A stretch of 64,000 nt of DNA from Marinosulfonomonas sp. (GTDB lineage Bacteria > Pseudomonadota > Alphaproteobacteria > Rhodobacterales > Rhodobacteraceae): NCBI GenBank assembly GCA_026984915.1, contig JALSRG010000113.1, forward strand, positions 1 through 64,000, in the 5' to 3' direction. Below are positions 54,240-63,312 of this stretch, in pieces. Position numbers and translations under genes: made by a program. The first letter of the stretch is position 1. Each line of letters opens with the position of its first letter. A model generated the notes under the pieces. That model saw only the letters and a list, made by a program, of their open reading frames with translations, had not been told where the DNA came from and did not search any database.

Positions 54240-54665
54240 ATGGAACTGACGAGACGCAATGCACTGGCCATGGGTGCCGGCGCGTTCGCGGCCACGCTTC
54301 TGCCGCTTGAAGCTTTTGCGACGCCCGAAGCGACGCAAGAGGCGATTGCCGCGTTTACAGGTGGTGCGGACATCGGCGAAGGCGGCATTACGCTGACGGC
54401 CCCTGAAATTGCGGAAAACGGGAATACCGTCCCGATTTCGGTGGATGCCCCCGGTGCAGTTGAAATCGTTGTGATGGCTGAGAAAAACCCCGACCCGGCT
54501 GTTGTCACGTTCAAATTCGGTCCGATGTCTGGCGCCCAGGCGGCATCTACCCGGATCCGTTTGGCGGGAACGCAGGACATTATCGCGGTTGCCAAAATGG
54601 CGGATGGCAGTTTTGTCAAAACGTCCAGCACCGTAAAAGTAACAATCGGCGGCTGCGGCGGCTAA
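54240..54665 (+). CDS. soxY: Sulfur carrier SoxY
   Basis: 141 residues. Tat signal (LTRRNALAMGAGAFAATLLP) and the substrate-carrying C-terminal arm ending Gly-Gly-Cys139-Gly-Gly, where intermediates are covalently held. AGGAG precedes the ATG. Exported as a complex with SoxZ, which has no signal of its own. 20 bases before soxZ. Confidence 0.97.
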   Translation: MELTRRNALAMGAGAFAATLLPLEAFATPEATQEAIAAFTGGADIGEGGITLTAPEIAENGNTVPISVDAPGAVEIVVMAEKNPDPAVVTFKFGPMSGAQAASTRIRLAGTQDIIAVAKMADGSFVKTSSTVKVTIGGCGG

Positions 54666-54684
54666 TTCAAAGGAGACAGGAAAA

Positions 54685-55014
54685 ATGGCATCTGGTGTTA
54701 AACCCCGCGTCAAAGTTCCAAAGAAAGCTAAGGCCGGCGATACAATTACGATCAAAACCCTGATCAGCCACAAAATGCATTCAGGGCGCCGCAAAGATAA
54801 ATCCGGAAATCTTATTCCGCGTGATATCATCAACCGCTTCACCTGCGAGTTCAACGGCGAAAGTGTTCTGGAAGTTCTTCTGGAGCCTTCCGTTTCAACA
54901 AACCCGTATTTCGAGTTTGACGCAAAAGTTCCGGAATCCGGCGAGTTCAAATTCACTTGGTACGACGATGACGGGTCGGTTTATGAAACCGCCAAGAAAA
55001 TCGAAGTTGCCTGA
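54685..55014 (+). CDS. soxZ: SoxY partner SoxZ
   Basis: 109 residues, no signal peptide. All-beta protein with family motifs VKVPKKAKAGDTITIKTLISHKMHSG, PRDIINRFTCEFNG and FKFTWYDDDGS. Carried across the membrane with SoxY through Tat. AAAGGAG precedes the ATG. Confidence 0.97.
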   Translation: MASGVKPRVKVPKKAKAGDTITIKTLISHKMHSGRRKDKSGNLIPRDIINRFTCEFNGESVLEVLLEPSVSTNPYFEFDAKVPESGEFKFTWYDDDGSVYETAKKIEVA

Positions 55015-55044
55015 GGGTGGAGCTCGCAGAATAGGGAGGATAAA

Positions 55045-55917
55045 ATGAAAAACAGATCGCTGAAAGGCGCATTTGGTTTGGCAACCGTAACGGTTTTGGC
55101 ATTTGGAGCCGTTTCAGCTATGGCTGAGACGCCTCCGAAAAAGGCAGAGCTTGTTGTCAATGAAGACACAAAACTGGTAACCGAAACAACGCCGAAAGAA
55201 GGCATATCCAATCTGGAAAAAGCCTATGATGGCTGGCGCTTTCGCTCTTCTGAAACCCAGGCGGTTCAGGCGGACGATTTTGACAATCCCGGAATGATTT
55301 TTGTCGATCAGGCTCTGGACCAGTGGAACGCGGTAGACGGGACAGAAGGAAAATCCTGTGCCTCATGCCACGGAACACCGGAAGAGAGCATGAAAGGCGT
55401 TCGGGCATCCTATCCGAAATGGGATGATTCCATGGGCAAGGTTGCCACGATCGAAATGGAAATCAACAACTGCCGGACAAATCGCATGGGGGCCGAGGCC
55501 TGGAAATACACCGGTGGCAAAATGACCGCGATGAATGCCTTGATCACATTGCAGTCTCGTGGAATGCCGGTTGATGTTGCGATTGATGGCAAGGCCAAGC
55601 CAACCTGGGAACATGGCAAGGAAATGTATTACACCCGCACAGGCCAGTTGGAACTGTCCTGCGCAAGCTGCCATGAACAGCACTATGGTGATCGCATCCG
55701 TGCTGAAATTCTCAGTCAGGGCCAGATCAACGGGTTCCCGGCCTATCGTCTGAAGAACGGCAAGCTGAACAGCATTCATGCCCGTTTCAAAGGCTGCGTC
55801 CGTGATACCAGGGCAGAGACATACAAGCCTGGGAGCGATGATTTCGTTGCGCTCGAGCTTTATGTTGCCTCACGCGGTAACGGCCTGTCCGTGACCGGAC
55901 CTTCGGTGCGGAACTAA
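55045..55917 (+). CDS. soxA: L-cysteine S-thiosulfotransferase subunit SoxA, dihaem type
   Basis: 290 residues. Signal peptide to AMA. Two haem motifs CASCH (Cys105 and Cys206) make this the dihaem form. The catalytic, haem-ligating cysteine is in FKGCVRDTRAE at Cys251. With SoxX it attaches thiosulfate to SoxY. GGGAGG precedes the ATG. A perfect stem-loop follows the stop. Confidence 0.97.
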   Translation: MKNRSLKGAFGLATVTVLAFGAVSAMAETPPKKAELVVNEDTKLVTETTPKEGISNLEKAYDGWRFRSSETQAVQADDFDNPGMIFVDQALDQWNAVDGTEGKSCASCHGTPEESMKGVRASYPKWDDSMGKVATIEMEINNCRTNRMGAEAWKYTGGKMTAMNALITLQSRGMPVDVAIDGKAKPTWEHGKEMYYTRTGQLELSCASCHEQHYGDRIRAEILSQGQINGFPAYRLKNGKLNSIHARFKGCVRDTRAETYKPGSDDFVALELYVASRGNGLSVTGPSVRN

Positions 55918-55924
55918 ACCTCTT

Positions 55925-55951
55925 GCTCTGCCCCTCTTGGTGGGGCAGAGC
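55925..55951 (+). terminator. Perfect 10-bp hairpin between soxA and soxB
   Basis: GCTCTGCCCC pairs with GGGGCAGAGC around a 7-base loop, 8 bases after soxA. The T run comes only after 8 more bases (ATTCTTTTG), so it may act as a partial terminator or as a 3'-end stabiliser giving more soxXYZA than soxBCD. Confidence 0.6.
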
Positions 55952-56053
55952 GCATCATTCTTTTGTCCATTTATCAGAAGTTATGCACCACGGATGGGCT
56001 GTTGTTGTCTCTCCGGCAGATGGTGTCACCGAAACGAACCAGGAGAGTGAACT

Positions 56054-57751
56054 ATGATTTCGCGCCGTGATTTTTTGCAGGCAACGGTTGCCGCTTCGGC
56101 CATATATGGGGTGTCCGGTGTGGGCAATTGGGCCCGTTTGGCTGCCCAACAGGCCTTGACCCAGGATCAATTGCTGAATTTTGATACCTTCGGCAATGTG
56201 ACCCTTATCCATGTTACAGACATCCACGGGCAGTTGAAGCCGACCTATTTTCGCGAACCGGAAATCAACCTTGGTGTTGGCCAGGTAAAAGGCAAACCAC
56301 CGCATGTGACCGGTGAAGATTTCCTGAAAATGTTTGATCTGAAACCCGGAACGCCGGAAGCCTACGCTCTGACATATGTCGATTTTGTTTCGCTCGCCAA
56401 AACCTATGGCAGAATGGGCGGGCTGGATCGTGTCGCGACCGTGATCAATTCCATTCGTGCCGATCGCCCCGACGCATTGCTGCTGGATGGCGGCGATACC
56501 TGGCATGGCTCTTACACCTGCCTCAAGACCGATGCGCAGGATATGGTCAACGTGATGAACAAACTGAAACCCGATGCCATGACCTTCCACTGGGAATTCA
56601 CGCTGGGTTCGGACCGGGTTCGCGAAATCGTCGAGGGTCTGCCGTTCGCCGCCATGGGGCAGAATATTTTTGACAATGAGTGGAATGAACCTTCGGAAGA
56701 TTTCGTAGATTATGAAATCTTTGAGCGGGGCGGTGTCAAGATTGCCGTTATCGGTCAGGCCTTCCCCTATATGCCAATTGCCAACCCCGGCTGGATGTTT
56801 CCGGAGTATTCCTTTGGCATTCACGATGAGCGGATGCAGGAAATGGTTGATGAGGTGCGCGGGGCGGGTGCAGACCTTGTTGTCTGCCTCAGCCACAACG
56901 GTTTTGATGTGGACCGCAAGATGGCCAGCAAAGTCACGGGGATCGACATTATCCTGACCGGCCACACCCATGATGCGCTGCCCGAGCCGGTCATGGTTGG
57001 CGATACGATGCTGATAGCATCAGGGTCTAACGGCAAGTTTGTAACACGTCTTGATCTGGACGTGCGCGATGGCCGCATGATGGGCTTCCGGCACAAGCTG
57101 ATCCCGGTCTTCTCGGATGTCATCGAGGCGGACAAAGACGTTGCAGCCGCAATTGATGCCGAACGCGCGCCCTATGAGGCGGAAATGGCCGAAGTTCTGG
57201 GCCATACCGACAGCCTGATCTACCGTCGTGGTAATTTCAACGGTACGTGGGATGATCTGATATGCAACGCCCTGATTGAAGAGCGCGAGGCCGATATTGC
57301 CCTTAGCCCAGGGTTTCGTTGGGGGCCGAGCCTGATTCCCGGAGATCCGATCACCCGCGAAGACCTGTATAATGCGACCTCGATGACCTATCCGAATGCC
57401 TATCGCTCGGAAATGACCGGCGAAACAATCAAGGTCATTCTCGAAGATGTGGCAGACAATCTTTTCAACCCCGATCCCTATTACCAGCAAGGGGGTGACA
57501 TGGTGCGTGTGGGTGGCATGGGCTACCATATTGATGTCAGCAAACCACAGGGGTCACGGCTGAGTAACATGACCCTGTTGAAAACCGGAGAAGCCATTGA
57601 TCCGGCTAAGAAATATGTCGTGTCCGGCTGGGCTTCGGTCCGTGAGGGCACCGAGGGCCCGCCAATCTTTGAGGTGGTTGAAAACTATATCAAACGTGTT
57701 GGTACCGTCCATGTTGACCCCAACAAATCAGTCAAAGTAAGCGGCGCCTGA
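56054..57751 (+). CDS. soxB: Sulfate thiohydrolase SoxB
   Basis: 565 residues, dimanganese hydrolase of the 5'-nucleotidase superfamily that removes sulfate from SoxY-bound intermediates. Tat signal ISRRDFLQATVAA. Metal-site motifs: VTDIHGQLKP, LLDGGDTWHGS, TFHWEFTLG, VVCLSHNGFDVD and IILTGHTHDALPEP. C-terminal substrate domain (NATSMTYPNAYRSEMTG). CAGGAGAG precedes the ATG. Confidence 0.97.
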   Translation: MISRRDFLQATVAASAIYGVSGVGNWARLAAQQALTQDQLLNFDTFGNVTLIHVTDIHGQLKPTYFREPEINLGVGQVKGKPPHVTGEDFLKMFDLKPGTPEAYALTYVDFVSLAKTYGRMGGLDRVATVINSIRADRPDALLLDGGDTWHGSYTCLKTDAQDMVNVMNKLKPDAMTFHWEFTLGSDRVREIVEGLPFAAMGQNIFDNEWNEPSEDFVDYEIFERGGVKIAVIGQAFPYMPIANPGWMFPEYSFGIHDERMQEMVDEVRGAGADLVVCLSHNGFDVDRKMASKVTGIDIILTGHTHDALPEPVMVGDTMLIASGSNGKFVTRLDLDVRDGRMMGFRHKLIPVFSDVIEADKDVAAAIDAERAPYEAEMAEVLGHTDSLIYRRGNFNGTWDDLICNALIEEREADIALSPGFRWGPSLIPGDPITREDLYNATSMTYPNAYRSEMTGETIKVILEDVADNLFNPDPYYQQGGDMVRVGGMGYHIDVSKPQGSRLSNMTLLKTGEAIDPAKKYVVSGWASVREGTEGPPIFEVVENYIKRVGTVHVDPNKSVKVSGA

Positions 57752-57830
57752 GTGATGCGTCAAGACGCGCATGGACATATTCAGGTTTCCTAATGTAACC
57801 AAAGCCAACTTCGAAAAGGAGGAGGAGGCA

Positions 57831-59099
57831 ATGACCAAGAATTCAGGAGCAGGGGCGACACGCCGTGGATTTCTGAAGGCCGGCCTGGCTGCAGGTGGAG
57901 CGCTGGCAGCGGGCAGAACCGCATCAGCGGCAACCAGTGATCCGGCGATTACCGAAATACAGCCGTGGAACAGTGAATCCGGCGACCCGGTGGATTTTGC
58001 CCCTTACGGCAAGCCCTCGGAATATGAGAGCGAGGCCATACGGCGTTCGGTTCCCTGGCTGACGGCTGATCCGATCTCCTCGATCAACTTTACGCCTTTG
58101 CATAAACTGGACGGCACGATCACACCAAACGGTTTGTGCTTTGAGCGCCACCATGCCGGGGCGGCCCATGTGGACCCGTCCAAACACCGCCTGATGATCA
58201 ACGGGCTGGTCGACAAGCCTCTTGTTTTCACCATGGAAGATCTGATGCGGTTCCCGCGTGAGAACTACATCTACTTTCTGGAGTGTGCGGCCAATTCCGG
58301 CATGGAATGGCGTGGTGCCCAGTTGAATGGTTGCCAGTTCACCCACGGAATGATCCATAACGTCATGTACACGGGCGTTCCGCTGCGTCTGTTGCTTGAA
58401 GAGGCCGGCGTGAAAACGAACGGCAAATGGCTGCTGGCCGAAGGGGCTGATGCCAGTGCGATGACACGCTCGATCCCGATTGAAAAAGCAATGGATGACT
58501 GCCTGGTTGCCTTCAAGATGAATGGCGAGGCCCTGCGGGTTGAGCAAGGCTACCCCCTGCGCCTGGTGGTTCCCGGCTGGGAAGGCAATATGTGGATCAA
58601 ATGGCTGCGCCGCTTTGAGGTGGGGGATCAGCCATGGCAACAGCGCGAAGAAACCAGTAAATATACGGACTTGCTGGAAGACGGAAAGGCGCGGCGCTTT
58701 ACCTGGGTCATGGATGCCAAATCGGTGATCACCAGCCCCAGCCCACAGGCGCCGATCACGCATGGCAAAGGTCCGACCATTGTGACCGGCATTGCCTGGT
58801 CCGGCCGGGGTACGGTTCCGCGTGTGGATGTGACCATTGACGGCGGCAAGAACTGGTACAAGGCCCGTATGGCCGGCCCCAGCATGGATAAGGCCATGCA
58901 CCGCTTTTATTTCGAGTTCGATTGGGATGGCCGCCCGCTCTTGCTGCAAAGCCGGGCCCATGACAGTACCGGATATGTACAGCCGACCAAGGATGAGTTG
59001 CGCAAATTCCGGGGGGTGAACTCGATCTATCACAATAATGGTATCCAGACCTGGTATGTGAATGAAAAAGGAGAGGCTGAAAATGTCGAAATTTCTTAA
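57831..59099 (+). CDS. soxC: Sulfane dehydrogenase molybdenum subunit SoxC
   Basis: 422 residues, sulfite oxidase family. Tat signal (TRRGFLKAGLAAGGALAAG). The molybdenum-binding Cys152 is in FLECAANSGMEW. C-terminal Mo-cofactor dimerisation domain (ITSPSPQAPITHGKGPTIVTGIAWSGRGTVPRVDVTIDGG). Oxidises SoxY-bound sulfane sulfur with SoxD, so no sulfur globules are expected. AGGAGGAGG precedes ATG 57831. It overlaps soxD by 17 bases. Confidence 0.96.
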   Translation: MTKNSGAGATRRGFLKAGLAAGGALAAGRTASAATSDPAITEIQPWNSESGDPVDFAPYGKPSEYESEAIRRSVPWLTADPISSINFTPLHKLDGTITPNGLCFERHHAGAAHVDPSKHRLMINGLVDKPLVFTMEDLMRFPRENYIYFLECAANSGMEWRGAQLNGCQFTHGMIHNVMYTGVPLRLLLEEAGVKTNGKWLLAEGADASAMTRSIPIEKAMDDCLVAFKMNGEALRVEQGYPLRLVVPGWEGNMWIKWLRRFEVGDQPWQQREETSKYTDLLEDGKARRFTWVMDAKSVITSPSPQAPITHGKGPTIVTGIAWSGRGTVPRVDVTIDGGKNWYKARMAGPSMDKAMHRFYFEFDWDGRPLLLQSRAHDSTGYVQPTKDELRKFRGVNSIYHNNGIQTWYVNEKGEAENVEIS

Positions 59100-60165
59100 G
59101 ACAACAGTCGCGGCTTCTCTGGCGTCCGCGTTCTTTTCCAGCGCCGTTCTGGCCGAACCTCTGGGGTTGGGCCGGCAGGCAACCGATGAGGAAGTGGCCG
59201 CCTGGAACATTGATATCCGCCCCGATGGGCAAGGGCTTCCGGTTGGCCGCGGAAATGTGGCGGACGGTGAGGAAATCTTTGCCGAGAACTGCGCTATCTG
59301 CCACGGCGATTTCGGCGAAGGTGTTGATCGTTGGCCGGTGCTGTCCGGCGGGCAGGGCTCGCTTACAGATGCCCGGCCGGTGAAAACCATCGGGTCATAT
59401 TGGCCATATCTTTCAACGGTTTATGACTATATTCACCGGGCGATGCCTTTTGGAAACGCACGTTCTCTGTCCGATGATGAAATCTATGCCATCGTGGCCT
59501 ATCTTCTCTACGTGAACGATATGGTTGATGATGACTTTGAGCTCAGCAACGAGAATTTCACATCTATCAAAATGCCGAATGAGCCGAATTTCTTCATGGA
59601 TGATCGGGACACGACAGAAGTTCCGGCATTTTCACATGATGTTTGCATGGAAAACTGCAAGCCGGAAGTGGAGATCACCAAAAGGGCAGCGATTGTTGAT
59701 GTGACACCGGAAGAGACAGCGGCAAAGGCCGCCGCACAAGATGCCAAAGCCGAAGAGAGTGCGCCGGCCGCCGCTGATGGCCAGACCACAACCGAAGCAG
59801 CGGCAGAACCGGCCGCAACCGAACAGGCAACAGATGCTCCGGACCCGGAACTGATTGCCAAGGGTGAAAAGGTTTTCAAGAAGTGCAAGGCCTGTCACCA
59901 GATCGGCGAGGGGGCATCAAACAGAACCGGGCCTATCCTGACCGGTGTTGTCGGCCGGCCCGCGGCCTCGGTTGAGGGTTTCAAATACTCAAAGGGCATG
60001 AAGGAAATGGCCGGTGAAGGGCTGATATGGGATGAGGCCAATCTTGATCAGTTTCTCACCAAGCCCAAGGCCTTTGTAAAGAAAACCAAAATGGGTTTTG
60101 CCGGCTTGAAGAAGGAAGGCGATCGTGCGGCGATCATTGCCTACCTGAAGTCGGTTGCGCCATAA
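59083..60165 (+). CDS. soxD: Sulfane dehydrogenase dihaem cytochrome SoxD
   Basis: 360 residues. Signal peptide to VLA. Two cytochrome c domains: first haem CAICH at Cys70, second CKACH at Cys268, joined by a low-complexity Ala/Glu/Thr linker (about residues 205-260, KAAAQDAKAEESAPAAADG region). Two more cysteines lie between the domains (DVCMENCKPEVE). ATG 59083 follows AAAGGAGAGG. Takes electrons from SoxC. Followed by a strong terminator. Confidence 0.95.
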   Translation: MSKFLKTTVAASLASAFFSSAVLAEPLGLGRQATDEEVAAWNIDIRPDGQGLPVGRGNVADGEEIFAENCAICHGDFGEGVDRWPVLSGGQGSLTDARPVKTIGSYWPYLSTVYDYIHRAMPFGNARSLSDDEIYAIVAYLLYVNDMVDDDFELSNENFTSIKMPNEPNFFMDDRDTTEVPAFSHDVCMENCKPEVEITKRAAIVDVTPEETAAKAAAQDAKAEESAPAAADGQTTTEAAAEPAATEQATDAPDPELIAKGEKVFKKCKACHQIGEGASNRTGPILTGVVGRPAASVEGFKYSKGMKEMAGEGLIWDEANLDQFLTKPKAFVKKTKMGFAGLKKEGDRAAIIAYLKSVAP

Positions 60166-60189
60166 GGTTGCGCAGATACAGGCAAGCCG

Positions 60190-60230
60190 GAAAACCCGTC
60201 GCTTTGAAAAAGGCGGCGGGTTTTCGTTTT
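60190..60230 (+). terminator. Intrinsic terminator of the sox operon
   Basis: GAAAACCCGTCGC (60190-60202) pairs with GCGGCGGGTTTTC (60213-60225), 13 bp with one T-G, 10-base loop, then GTTTT. It marks the end of soxVWXYZABCD; soxE, F, G and H are absent. Confidence 0.9.
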
Positions 60231-60251
60231 ATATCGCTTTGGTGAAATCGC

Positions 60252-60596
60252 CTAACTGCGCCCACCGCAAAACATGGTGTAAACCAGATCAATCATTTTC
60301 CGCGCTTTTGGATCTGACAGGGCATAATACATGGTTTTGCCTTCACGACGGCAGGTCACCAGCCCCTCGTTTCTCAGCCGTGAAAGCTGTTGGCTGACGG
60401 CGGCCTGACGCGAAGACAATAGTTGCTCCAGTTCTGTCACGGAGCGTTCCCGCGAACAGAGGTAACAAAGGATCATCAAACGCCCCTCATGGCTCAGGGC
60501 TTTCATGAAATTGGAGGCGGTTTCTGCCTGCCCCACCATTGTGTCCGCATCTACCGGTTCCGGGTAGTTTTCACTGATCTTTTCAACCGAGGCCAT
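60252..60596 (-). CDS. Second ArsR-family SoxR/SqrR-like repressor
   Basis: 114 residues from ATG 60596 (GTG 60599 has better spacing from AAGGA; ATG 60608 and 60719 are longer options). Winged helix FMKALSHEGRLMILCYLCSRERSVTELEQLLSSRQAAVSQQLSRLRNEGLV, very like soxR at 51 kb. Cys44 and Cys110 (TMFCGG) are again 66 apart. Two extra cysteines (Cys47, Cys82) distinguish it. It lies convergent to soxD, behind an MFS gene in the same direction. Likely senses sulfide/persulfide; target genes unknown. Confidence 0.86.
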   Translation of the reverse strand: MASVEKISENYPEPVDADTMVGQAETASNFMKALSHEGRLMILCYLCSRERSVTELEQLLSSRQAAVSQQLSRLRNEGLVTCRREGKTMYYALSDPKARKMIDLVYTMFCGGRS

Positions 60597-60715
60597 CACT
60601 CTTGGCATCCTTTTTTCGCGCGCATGCAGTTCGTCGGGCTTTTCTAACAAAATTTCTAACTGATTGCGAGAGCGTCGCAATTTCGTGATCTGCCGCGATT
60701 TTTCCGCCCAGAAAT

Positions 60716-61927
60716 TCACAAGCCCTGACGCGAGGGAGACGTCGCGCGAAAGACGATCAGACAGACGGCCATCAACAGCATCGACAGTAAAAACGGCGCG
60801 CCCGGTAAATAGACAGGTGCCTCTGACCCGCTGAAAAATGCGAAGGTTTGCGTCATGAGAAGGGGGGAAAGGATCATGCCGACCGAACTGACACTGGACA
60901 ACAGCCCCTGCAACTCACCCTGCTGGTTGTCGGCAACGCGGCGCGACATTATGCCTTGCAATGCTGGTGTTGCAATGCCGCCCAGGGCCGCAAAAGGTGT
61001 AAAGGCCAGAATAATCCAGCCGTTGGGGATGAGGGCGATCAGAAAGAAGGCGATAATGCTCAGTGTGAACCCGAGCCTGACAGTTCGTTCCTCGCCCAGA
61101 CGGGGCAGTATTGCACGGATAAGCCCTCCCTGAACCAGGGCTACAGAGACACCGAACAATGCCAGGGAATAGCCGACCATAGCCGGGGACCAATCAAATT
61201 TTTCCCGGGTGAAATAGGCCCATACCGCCGGATAAACGAAAAAGGCGATCTGGTTCAGAAACACCACGACCAACAAGGTCCGCAATCCGGATAACCGGCC
61301 GATTTGCCGCAGCGCCCCCAAGGGATTGGCCCGCCGCCATTCAAAGGGGCGCTGCAGATCTTTTCGCAGGCTTTCCGGCAGAACAAGGACACCAAAGAAA
61401 AAATTTGCCAGAGCAAGGGCCGCCGCCCCGACAAAGGGCGCACGCGGGCCAAAGGCGGCCAACAGCCCGCCCAGAACCGGCCCCAGGACAAATCCGACAC
61501 CAAAGGCAGCACTTACAAGGCCAAAATTCTTGGCCTTTTCTCCGGGTTTTGAGACATCCGCGATAAAGGCCGTGGCGGTAGATTGTGTCGCGGATGAAAT
61601 TCCGCCGAAAATGCGCCCGGCAAGCAATAGCCAGACCGTTCCGGCAAGTGCCATCACCAGATAATCCAGCGCCATGGTGAACATCGAGATCAGCAGCACC
61701 GGCCGGCGGCCAAACCTGTCGGACAGATTACCGACAACCGGCGAGAAGAGAAACTGCATCACCGCAAAGGACGTGGCCAGAACGCCCCCCCACATGGCTG
61801 CATGTGCCAGATCAGAGCCGGTGACATCCCGGATAAGGTCCGGCATCACCGGCATGATGATGCCAATGCCCATCGCATCAATCACCAAGGTGATGATGAT
61901 GAATATCAGGGGCAGGCGGTCGGGCAT
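60716..61927 (-). CDS. MFS efflux transporter, TetA-like
   Basis: 403 residues with twelve hydrophobic segments. Motif A GNLSDRFGRRPVLLIS between TM2 and TM3; VIDAMGIGIIMPVMPDLI in TM1 and AFGVGFVLGPVLGG (motif C of drug:H+ antiporters) in TM5 are characteristic of the TCR/Tet subgroup. ATG 61927 has AGGAT upstream; the longer reading to 61960 is unlikely. Substrate unknown; it may or may not be under the repressor encoded downstream. Confidence 0.87.
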   Translation of the reverse strand: MPDRLPLIFIIITLVIDAMGIGIIMPVMPDLIRDVTGSDLAHAAMWGGVLATSFAVMQFLFSPVVGNLSDRFGRRPVLLISMFTMALDYLVMALAGTVWLLLAGRIFGGISSATQSTATAFIADVSKPGEKAKNFGLVSAAFGVGFVLGPVLGGLLAAFGPRAPFVGAAALALANFFFGVLVLPESLRKDLQRPFEWRRANPLGALRQIGRLSGLRTLLVVVFLNQIAFFVYPAVWAYFTREKFDWSPAMVGYSLALFGVSVALVQGGLIRAILPRLGEERTVRLGFTLSIIAFFLIALIPNGWIILAFTPFAALGGIATPALQGIMSRRVADNQQGELQGLLSSVSSVGMILSPLLMTQTFAFFSGSEAPVYLPGAPFLLSMLLMAVCLIVFRATSPSRQGL

Positions 61928-61982
61928 GAAGGGATCCTGTGCGCGGTGAGTCCACGACACTTAGAAAGCTGAACTGAATAGT

Positions 61983-63311
61983 TCAAATAGTTTTTGCGGT
62001 GCGGGCAAAGTTTTCCGCGTTCTCAGGGGCGCGGCCCAATTGCAGTTCGGGCGAAAAAACTGCGGTCAGATCCAATTCCGGCCAACGTGCTTTTGCCAAT
62101 TGCCGCAACGGATGCGCTTCCAGTTTAGCCTGCCTGCAAAGCTCTTTCACCGCTTTCTGGGCGTCCGGCCGCGGCATTACCCGGCTCAGTGAAAAACTGA
62201 GTGATTCCGCATAAATCTGATCTGTCCCGTCATTCAGGTGCGCAGCCATCCTGTCAGGGTTGGGCCGCAACGCAGGGCTGATCTCCTGCGCGGCCGAGAG
62301 GGCGCGGGCGCAGCACATGCAGATCTGCGGCAGATTCAGCCACTCAAGCATCCAGGCCGCCCCGTCGCGTTGTTCCCGGTGTAGAACCGCCCCATGCATG
62401 GCCCCGTTCAGCGCAAGGATATGCCGTGACAGCGTGACCAGCAAAGACGGCAAGACAGGGTTGCTTTTTTGCGGCATGGTTGAGGAACCACCGCCTGTTT
62501 CCAGCGTGACTTCACCGATCTGGCTGTGGGTCAACAGCAACAGATCCTCACCCATCTTGCCCAGGCTGCATGTCAGGTTTGTCATCCAGCCGGACAGCTC
62601 GGCCAATGTGTCGCGCTGACTGTGCCAACTGCCGTCTGCCTTCTCCAGCCCCAGAGCGCGGGCCAGTTGCTCGGTCAGTTCCGGCCCTTTGTCGCCAATG
62701 ACGGAAAGCGTTCCGGCTGCCCCGGACAGGCTGATCTGCAACAGGCGCGGCTTCAGTTCCAGCAGGCGCAACCGATGGCGCAGCAGGGGCTGGCCCCAAC
62801 TTGTAACCACCGCCCCGAATGTGGTGGGCGTGGCGGTCTGCCCCCAGGTGCGGGCCGGCATGACCAGATGCGCGTGTCTTCCGGCAAGCAGGCCAAGGGC
62901 GCGGATCAATGCAACAAGGCGCGCGTCCAGAATGGTCAGAACCTGACGCAGGCGCAAAACCAGACCGGTGTCCATAATGTCCTGTGACGTGGCCCCCCAG
63001 TGGACAAACTGGGCATGTTCCGGGGCGTCCATGGCCTTGCGAAAGGCCTGCACCAGCGCCGGAACCGGAACGGCCGATCGCCCGGTTTCGGTGGCAAGCC
63101 CGCCCGGGTCGATCTGCAATTCAAGGCTGGCGCGGTGGATGAATTCGCCGCTTTCTTCAGGAATGATCCCCAGCTTGCCCTGGGTCTTGGCCAGTGCCCC
63201 TTCCACCAGCAGCATGGCGCGCACCTCTGCGCTGTCACTGAACAGCTTTCCGACTTCGGCATCATGCAGAAGATGGCGGTAGATTTCACTGTCGAACGGC
63301 GAGGCCGGCAT
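61983..63311 (-). CDS. pcaB: 3-carboxy-cis,cis-muconate cycloisomerase-like lyase
   Basis: 442 residues of the fumarase/aspartase superfamily. Signature GGSSTMPQKSNPVLPSLLV, with QFVHWGATSQDIMDTG and PARTWGQTATPTTFG as the other two conserved blocks. The order matches PcaB, which lactonises carboxymuconate in the protocatechuate branch of the beta-ketoadipate pathway. It starts 1 base after the stop of the BKACE-type gene. Other pca genes would be expected just beyond the window. Confidence 0.87.
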   Translation of the reverse strand: MPASPFDSEIYRHLLHDAEVGKLFSDSAEVRAMLLVEGALAKTQGKLGIIPEESGEFIHRASLELQIDPGGLATETGRSAVPVPALVQAFRKAMDAPEHAQFVHWGATSQDIMDTGLVLRLRQVLTILDARLVALIRALGLLAGRHAHLVMPARTWGQTATPTTFGAVVTSWGQPLLRHRLRLLELKPRLLQISLSGAAGTLSVIGDKGPELTEQLARALGLEKADGSWHSQRDTLAELSGWMTNLTCSLGKMGEDLLLLTHSQIGEVTLETGGGSSTMPQKSNPVLPSLLVTLSRHILALNGAMHGAVLHREQRDGAAWMLEWLNLPQICMCCARALSAAQEISPALRPNPDRMAAHLNDGTDQIYAESLSFSLSRVMPRPDAQKAVKELCRQAKLEAHPLRQLAKARWPELDLTAVFSPELQLGRAPENAENFARTAKTI

Positions 63312-63312
63312 G

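Noticed and set aside
57924-59390. Minus-strand frame (488 codons) opposite soxC/soxD
   Set aside because: Antisense of two certain sox genes; His-rich shadow without domain structure.
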